NCBI GenBank assembly: GCA_963749905.1
Contig: CAVVOF010000004.1
Location: 868,001 to 932,000, forward strand
From: UBA10649 sp963749905
Lineage (GTDB): Bacteria; Actinomycetota; Actinomycetes; S36-B12
Direction of reading: 5' to 3'
DNA length: 64,000 bases
A program made the position numbers and the translations under genes. Under the pieces are notes generated by a model. That model had not been told where the DNA came from. It saw only the letters and a program-made list of their open reading frames with translations, and made no database searches. Positions 60,471 to 64,000 of this stretch are shown in pieces (position 1 is the first letter of the stretch; every line of letters begins with the position of its first letter).

Positions 60471-61697
60471 TCAGGCGAAGGCCTGGCCCGGCTCGATCTC
60501 GATGGTGGCGTGGTAGATGCCGTCCCGGTCGAGGATGGCGAGGTACGGATCGGGGTCGAACGATTCCGCGGTGAGGACACCCGTGCCCTGCCACACGCCC
60601 TCGGCGAGCAACTCCATCGCGACGACGGGGTTGAAGCCGGCCTGCCACCCCACGGCCTGCAGCCCGAATCGGCTCATGATGTCCTCCGCGTCGCACATCT
60701 GGTAGCTGAAGACCTCGCGCGGCTTGCCGTCCTTGATCCCGGTCACGTGCGTGCCCACGATCGCCCGCCCGATCATGTGATCGCCGACCGTCGCGGGATC
60801 GGGTACGAGCGCCGCGACGACGTTGCGGGGGATGACCTGCTGGCCGTCCACGTCGATCGGGTCGGTGCGGTCGAGGCCGATGGCGTGCAGCACCTTCAGC
60901 GCGCCGATGAACTCCGCGCCGAGGGCGTACTTGAAGGTCACGCGGCGCACGTCCAGCACGCGCGGGATCATCGCGACGTCCTCGTGCTCCACGTGGACGC
61001 ACTCGACCGGGCCGATGCCCTCCGGGAAGATGAAGCTCTCCGGCTCGGAGAACGGCGGCAGGGTGAAGAAGCCCCGATCCTTCTCGTAGACCAGGGGCGG
61101 GTTGAGGCACTCCTCGATGGTGGTCCAGATGGAGAACACCGTGGCGAACGGGTAGCCCTCGATGCGCAGGTCGCCGCCGGCACGGATGTTGACGTCGTGG
61201 ATCTCGTCGAACAGGTGCTTGGCCGCGTGGGCCGCGAACACCTGGGCAAGCCCCGGGCTGATGCCCTGCCCCAGGAGGGCGAGTCGGCCGGCGTCACGCC
61301 ACGCCGCGTCTATCGCGAACTGGTCGTCACCCAGCTTGACCCCAGTCCGGGAGTAGGGGTGGGTCGGGTCAGGGGTCGAGATGCTGACCGCCATGTCCAT
61401 GTAGTTCACGCCCGCCGCTAGTGCACCCAGGAACACGGGCATCACGTAGCGGGGATCCACGGCGTTCATCACCAGGTCGACGTCATACGCCCGAGCAAGC
61501 GCCTCCACGGCGTCGGCGTCCGACGCATCGAGGTACTCCACCGGATGGCTCGCGGCATCGCCGATCGAGTCGGCCACTTCGCGGATCCGATCGAGGTCAT
61601 GCCCGGCCAGGACCATCAGCTCCAGCCACGGCCGACCCGCGCTCAGCCGCGCGATGGCCTCACCCACCGTTCCCACTCCGACCAACAGGACCTTCAA
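60471..61697 (-). CDS. Saccharopine dehydrogenase family protein
   Basis: 408 residues from TTG 61697; GGAG lies eight bases upstream and the product then starts MKVLLVGVGTVGEAIARLSA with the NAD(P) motif G-x-G-x-x-G. Further conserved parts: VDLVMNAVDPRYVMPVFLGA, GVNYMDMAVSISTPDPTHPY, LLGQGISPGLAQVFAAHAAK, and a substrate-binding C-terminal half with DGKPREVFSYQMCDAEDIMS. It is of the LYS9/carboxynorspermidine-synthase kind, but exact substrate cannot be assigned. Confidence 0.88.
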   Translation of the reverse strand: MKVLLVGVGTVGEAIARLSAGRPWLELMVLAGHDLDRIREVADSIGDAASHPVEYLDASDADAVEALARAYDVDLVMNAVDPRYVMPVFLGALAAGVNYMDMAVSISTPDPTHPYSRTGVKLGDDQFAIDAAWRDAGRLALLGQGISPGLAQVFAAHAAKHLFDEIHDVNIRAGGDLRIEGYPFATVFSIWTTIEECLNPPLVYEKDRGFFTLPPFSEPESFIFPEGIGPVECVHVEHEDVAMIPRVLDVRRVTFKYALGAEFIGALKVLHAIGLDRTDPIDVDGQQVIPRNVVAALVPDPATVGDHMIGRAIVGTHVTGIKDGKPREVFSYQMCDAEDIMSRFGLQAVGWQAGFNPVVAMELLAEGVWQGTGVLTAESFDPDPYLAILDRDGIYHATIEIEPGQAFA

Positions 61698-61905
61698 GGG
61701 ATCTCCAAATCTTCGGTGGTCGGCTCTCGCCCACGGGTCAAGCGCCGCTCGGCACTCCCTGCGGCCGACAACCAGTCTCGCAGGAGATCGTTGCCCGCGT
61801 GGGCCATCGGCGAATGAGGCGGCGGTGACCGAAGCCCCTTCGATTGGACCCGCGGAGAGGCTGAACTGGGTTACCTTTTGAGCCCCACCTGCCCAGGGAG
61901 CAGAG

Positions 61906-63465
61906 ATGACAGCCACTTCGCGTGTTCGCATCGCCCTCAGTCGCGCCACAGCGGTCGCGTCAGCTTCGGCACTCGTCGTCACGGGGCTTGCACTCGTTGG
62001 GGCTCCTCCCGCCTCTGCGGCGACGTCCACGTCGTTGACCGGTGTGCAGGCAAACGGGCAGATCGGGGTGCCGCAGAACCTGGTGATCACGGCCGCCGTG
62101 GATGGCGGTCCATGCGGGAGCATCCTGGCGCCTGCGGCGACAGTGTTCGCGGCGGGGAGCGGTCCGGCCCAGCGGATCGGCACGGCGACGTTCGCTCGAT
62201 GCGTCGGCGCCACGTTCCAGTACACCTTCCAGTGGCTGCCGTCGGCGACGGGAGCGTTCTCCGTCACCGCTCAGGTGGCGGGCAGCACGTCGAATGCGGT
62301 GCGATCGACGATCGCGCCGGTGGCGACGACGACCCGCATCACGGTGGCGAACGTCGTGACGCTCGGCCAGCCCACGCCGGTGACCGCGTCGGTAACGGCG
62401 AACAACGGCAGCCTGGCCTCTCCTCAGGGCAGTGTCCAGTTCTCGATCGTCGGCGGCGGCAACATCGGCGGCCCGGTCCCGCTGGACAGTGCTCTGCCGC
62501 CGACGGTTCAGATCCAGTGGACTCCTGCGGTGCTGGGGAGCCAGAGCCTCATCGCGACCTACATCCCGTCGTCGGGCAACTTCACCTGTGGTGCGTCGTG
62601 CGTGAGCGCACCGGACACGACCCAGGTCACCGACACGGGCGTGAAGATGTTCCTGGCCAATCCGCCGGCGTTCGCGGTAGGTATCCCGAGCACCATCACC
62701 GCGGTGGTCAGCGTGGTTCCGCCGTCCGGCACGGTCCGGTTCACGGTGAACGGGTCGAGCATCGGCACGGTGCCTGTGCGCGGCGATGGGCAGGCGACCA
62801 TCACGTGGACCGCGGCGGCCCCGGGACCGGCCACGCTCGGCGCGATCTGGTTCGGTCCGGGCAACCAGACCGCCACGTCCCAGGAGGCCGTCGTTGTCAA
62901 CGCGGACCCGATCGGCCCTGACCAGATCCGGATCGTCACGACCAACGGCACCGTCGTCACCCCCGGCGCGACCTATCAGCTCCCGAACGGCACAGTGGTC
63001 ACCTACACCGCGACGACGGCTTCGGGCTCCATCGCGACGTTCACCGAGACCGGACCGTGCACCATTTCCGGCAACACCGTGACGATCACGCAGGGCAACG
63101 GCCAGTGCCGCGTCACCGCGACCTCGCCGGGCGGCAACGGACTGTCGGCCTCGACCGGCACGGTGATCGCCAACCTGGTGCCCGGAGCCCAGACCCCCCG
63201 CGGAAACGTCCGGGCGTCGGGTCGAATCGACCGTGGGGAGACGGTGACCATCGTCAGTGCGGCGAACAACGTCACCAACGCCGGGCAGCGGATGTCGTGG
63301 CGGATCGTGAGCGGTTCCCGCTTCTGCGAACTGCGATTCCCCTCCAGCGGCAACATCCGGCTCCGCGCCCTCCGCAACGGCGACTGCGATGTCCGCGGCA
63401 CGGCCCCGGCCGTCGAAGGCCAGTGGAACCGACTGGTCATCAACCGCACCTACCGCGTCCGCTAA
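61906..63465 (+). CDS. Secreted Ig-like repeat protein
   Basis: 519 residues. Sec signal peptide MTATSRVRIALSRATAVASA ending ...GAPPASA. Three Ig-like (Big_3-type) domains of about 95-105 residues: ~40-140, ~142-240 and ~245-345, each with V-x-F-x-[VI]-x-G or [VI]-Q-F-S-I-V-G-type strands; then a Thr/Ser/Gly-rich beta region (~350-440) and a C-terminal domain with NVRASGRIDRGETVTIVSAA. Wall-associated or secreted, adhesion-like. No LPxTG sorting motif is seen. 61698-61905 before it has no gene. Confidence 0.85.
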   Translation: MTATSRVRIALSRATAVASASALVVTGLALVGAPPASAATSTSLTGVQANGQIGVPQNLVITAAVDGGPCGSILAPAATVFAAGSGPAQRIGTATFARCVGATFQYTFQWLPSATGAFSVTAQVAGSTSNAVRSTIAPVATTTRITVANVVTLGQPTPVTASVTANNGSLASPQGSVQFSIVGGGNIGGPVPLDSALPPTVQIQWTPAVLGSQSLIATYIPSSGNFTCGASCVSAPDTTQVTDTGVKMFLANPPAFAVGIPSTITAVVSVVPPSGTVRFTVNGSSIGTVPVRGDGQATITWTAAAPGPATLGAIWFGPGNQTATSQEAVVVNADPIGPDQIRIVTTNGTVVTPGATYQLPNGTVVTYTATTASGSIATFTETGPCTISGNTVTITQGNGQCRVTATSPGGNGLSASTGTVIANLVPGAQTPRGNVRASGRIDRGETVTIVSAANNVTNAGQRMSWRIVSGSRFCELRFPSSGNIRLRALRNGDCDVRGTAPAVEGQWNRLVINRTYRVR

Positions 63466-63621
63466 GCAACACGGGCGGGCCTGGAGCGAGGTCTCCCACC
63501 ACCGCGCAGCAGTGCCTGGCCGGACCTGCGGGCAGCGCGTTGATCGGCGTGCCGACCAGTGATCTTTGACGACCAGCGTCCTTCGTCCGTCCACGCCAGA
63601 TCAGGAACAGGAGCCGTCCAG

Positions 63622-64000
63622 ATGGCCACAGTGACACCCACCGATGTTCAGCGGATGGTCGACGCCCTCTACATCGACGGACCGGTTCGCGGCCGGATGC
63701 AGTCGAAGTTCTGGATCCTTCTGCTGCTCTCGGCCGTCATCGCCACGGCCGGGGTGGTTGCCGACTCCACGGCGACCGTCATCGGTGCGATGATCGTCGC
63801 GCCGCTGATGACGCCGATCCTCGGCACGGCGCTGGCGGTGGTCCTCGCCGACCGCCGTCATGTCCTGCGCAGCGTGGGGCTCGTGATCGGCGGTGCCCTG
63901 GTGGTCATAGCCATCGGCTTCCTGATCGGGCTCATCGACGCACCGCTCGACGCATTCGCGGCTAACGGCCAGGTCGCCGGCCGCATCAGCCCCAAACTCA
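63622..64000 (+). CDS. DUF389 family membrane protein (partial, 5' end)
   Basis: 126 codons to the window edge. After MATVTPTDVQRMVDALYIDG there is the DUF389 (TIGR00341-type) signature SKFWILLLLSAVIATAGVVA, DSTATVIGAMIVAPLMTPIL, GTALAVVLADRRHVLRSVGL with the next helix LVIGGALVVIAIGFLIGLID. Membrane protein of unknown function, the rest lies outside the window. Confidence 0.92.
   Translation, partial: MATVTPTDVQRMVDALYIDGPVRGRMQSKFWILLLLSAVIATAGVVADSTATVIGAMIVAPLMTPILGTALAVVLADRRHVLRSVGLVIGGALVVIAIGFLIGLIDAPLDAFAANGQVAGRISPKL

Overview
The window is a high-GC chromosomal segment from an actinomycete (Actinomycetota). The evidence is dense GC-rich codon use, GTG and TTG starts, many 4-nt ATGA/GTGA overlaps, likely leaderless genes, AraC/PadR/ArsR regulators and HisKA_3-type sensor kinases. 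Genus cannot be given from sequence alone.

Left flank (1-16.2 kb) looks chromosomal: a partial glgX, a SulP anion transporter, an MscS channel, a cysteine-synthase-like enzyme, a frameshifted aldo/keto reductase, then a ten-gene, almost gapless V/A-type ATPase operon (stalk G/H, C, I, K, F, E, A, B, D, then a universal stress protein), and a frameshifted lipoprotein hydrolase. Two long inverted repeats of one family lie at 3341-3404 and 6594-6660.

Middle (16.2-43.0 kb) is the most unusual part. Seven copies (T1-T7) of the 3' half of a tRNA-Thr(CGU) gene, from the anticodon loop to the discriminator base, lie in the same orientation and cut the region into six segments (islets I1-I6) of about 1.4 to 9.9 kb. 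The tRNA halves are flanked by short paired direct repeats of two kinds (TTCCGGGGCAT x2 and GAAAGGGC[A/G] x2), which look like integrase arm sites, and most have a GTTGC-N3-GCAAC dyad just to their left. No islet encodes an integrase. Four carry a toxin-antitoxin-type pair next to the left tRNA half. Other cargo includes AraC-alcohol dehydrogenase, PadR-HAAS, methyltransferase, hydrolase-ArsR, GNAT, a lipoprotein-export-type ABC transporter, two two-component systems, an aspartic protease and a FlgO/TPR protein. I read this as an accretion array of cis-mobilizable elements.

Next to it (43.2-50.6 kb) is a mobilizable element: DUF4145 protein, mobile mystery proteins A and B (XRE regulator plus Fic enzyme), a tyrosine recombinase, an excisionase-like protein and a MOBF/TraA-type relaxase-helicase, with a strongly GT-skewed tract upstream of the relaxase that could be an oriT. 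No conjugation pore genes are seen.

Right flank (51.6-64 kb) returns to chromosomal-type genes: DUF1622, a second SulP, a tandem META-domain lipoprotein, a four-gene overlapping operon (sulfatase, its formylglycine-generating enzyme, a HAD phosphatase, an LPG-synthase-like membrane protein), a membrane protein, a saccharopine-dehydrogenase-like enzyme, a secreted Ig-like protein and a partial DUF389 protein.

Several genes contain indels or a nonsense codon (6.05, 15.45, 25.10, 39.2-39.4 and 41.2 kb). Real decay and sequencing error cannot be told apart here.
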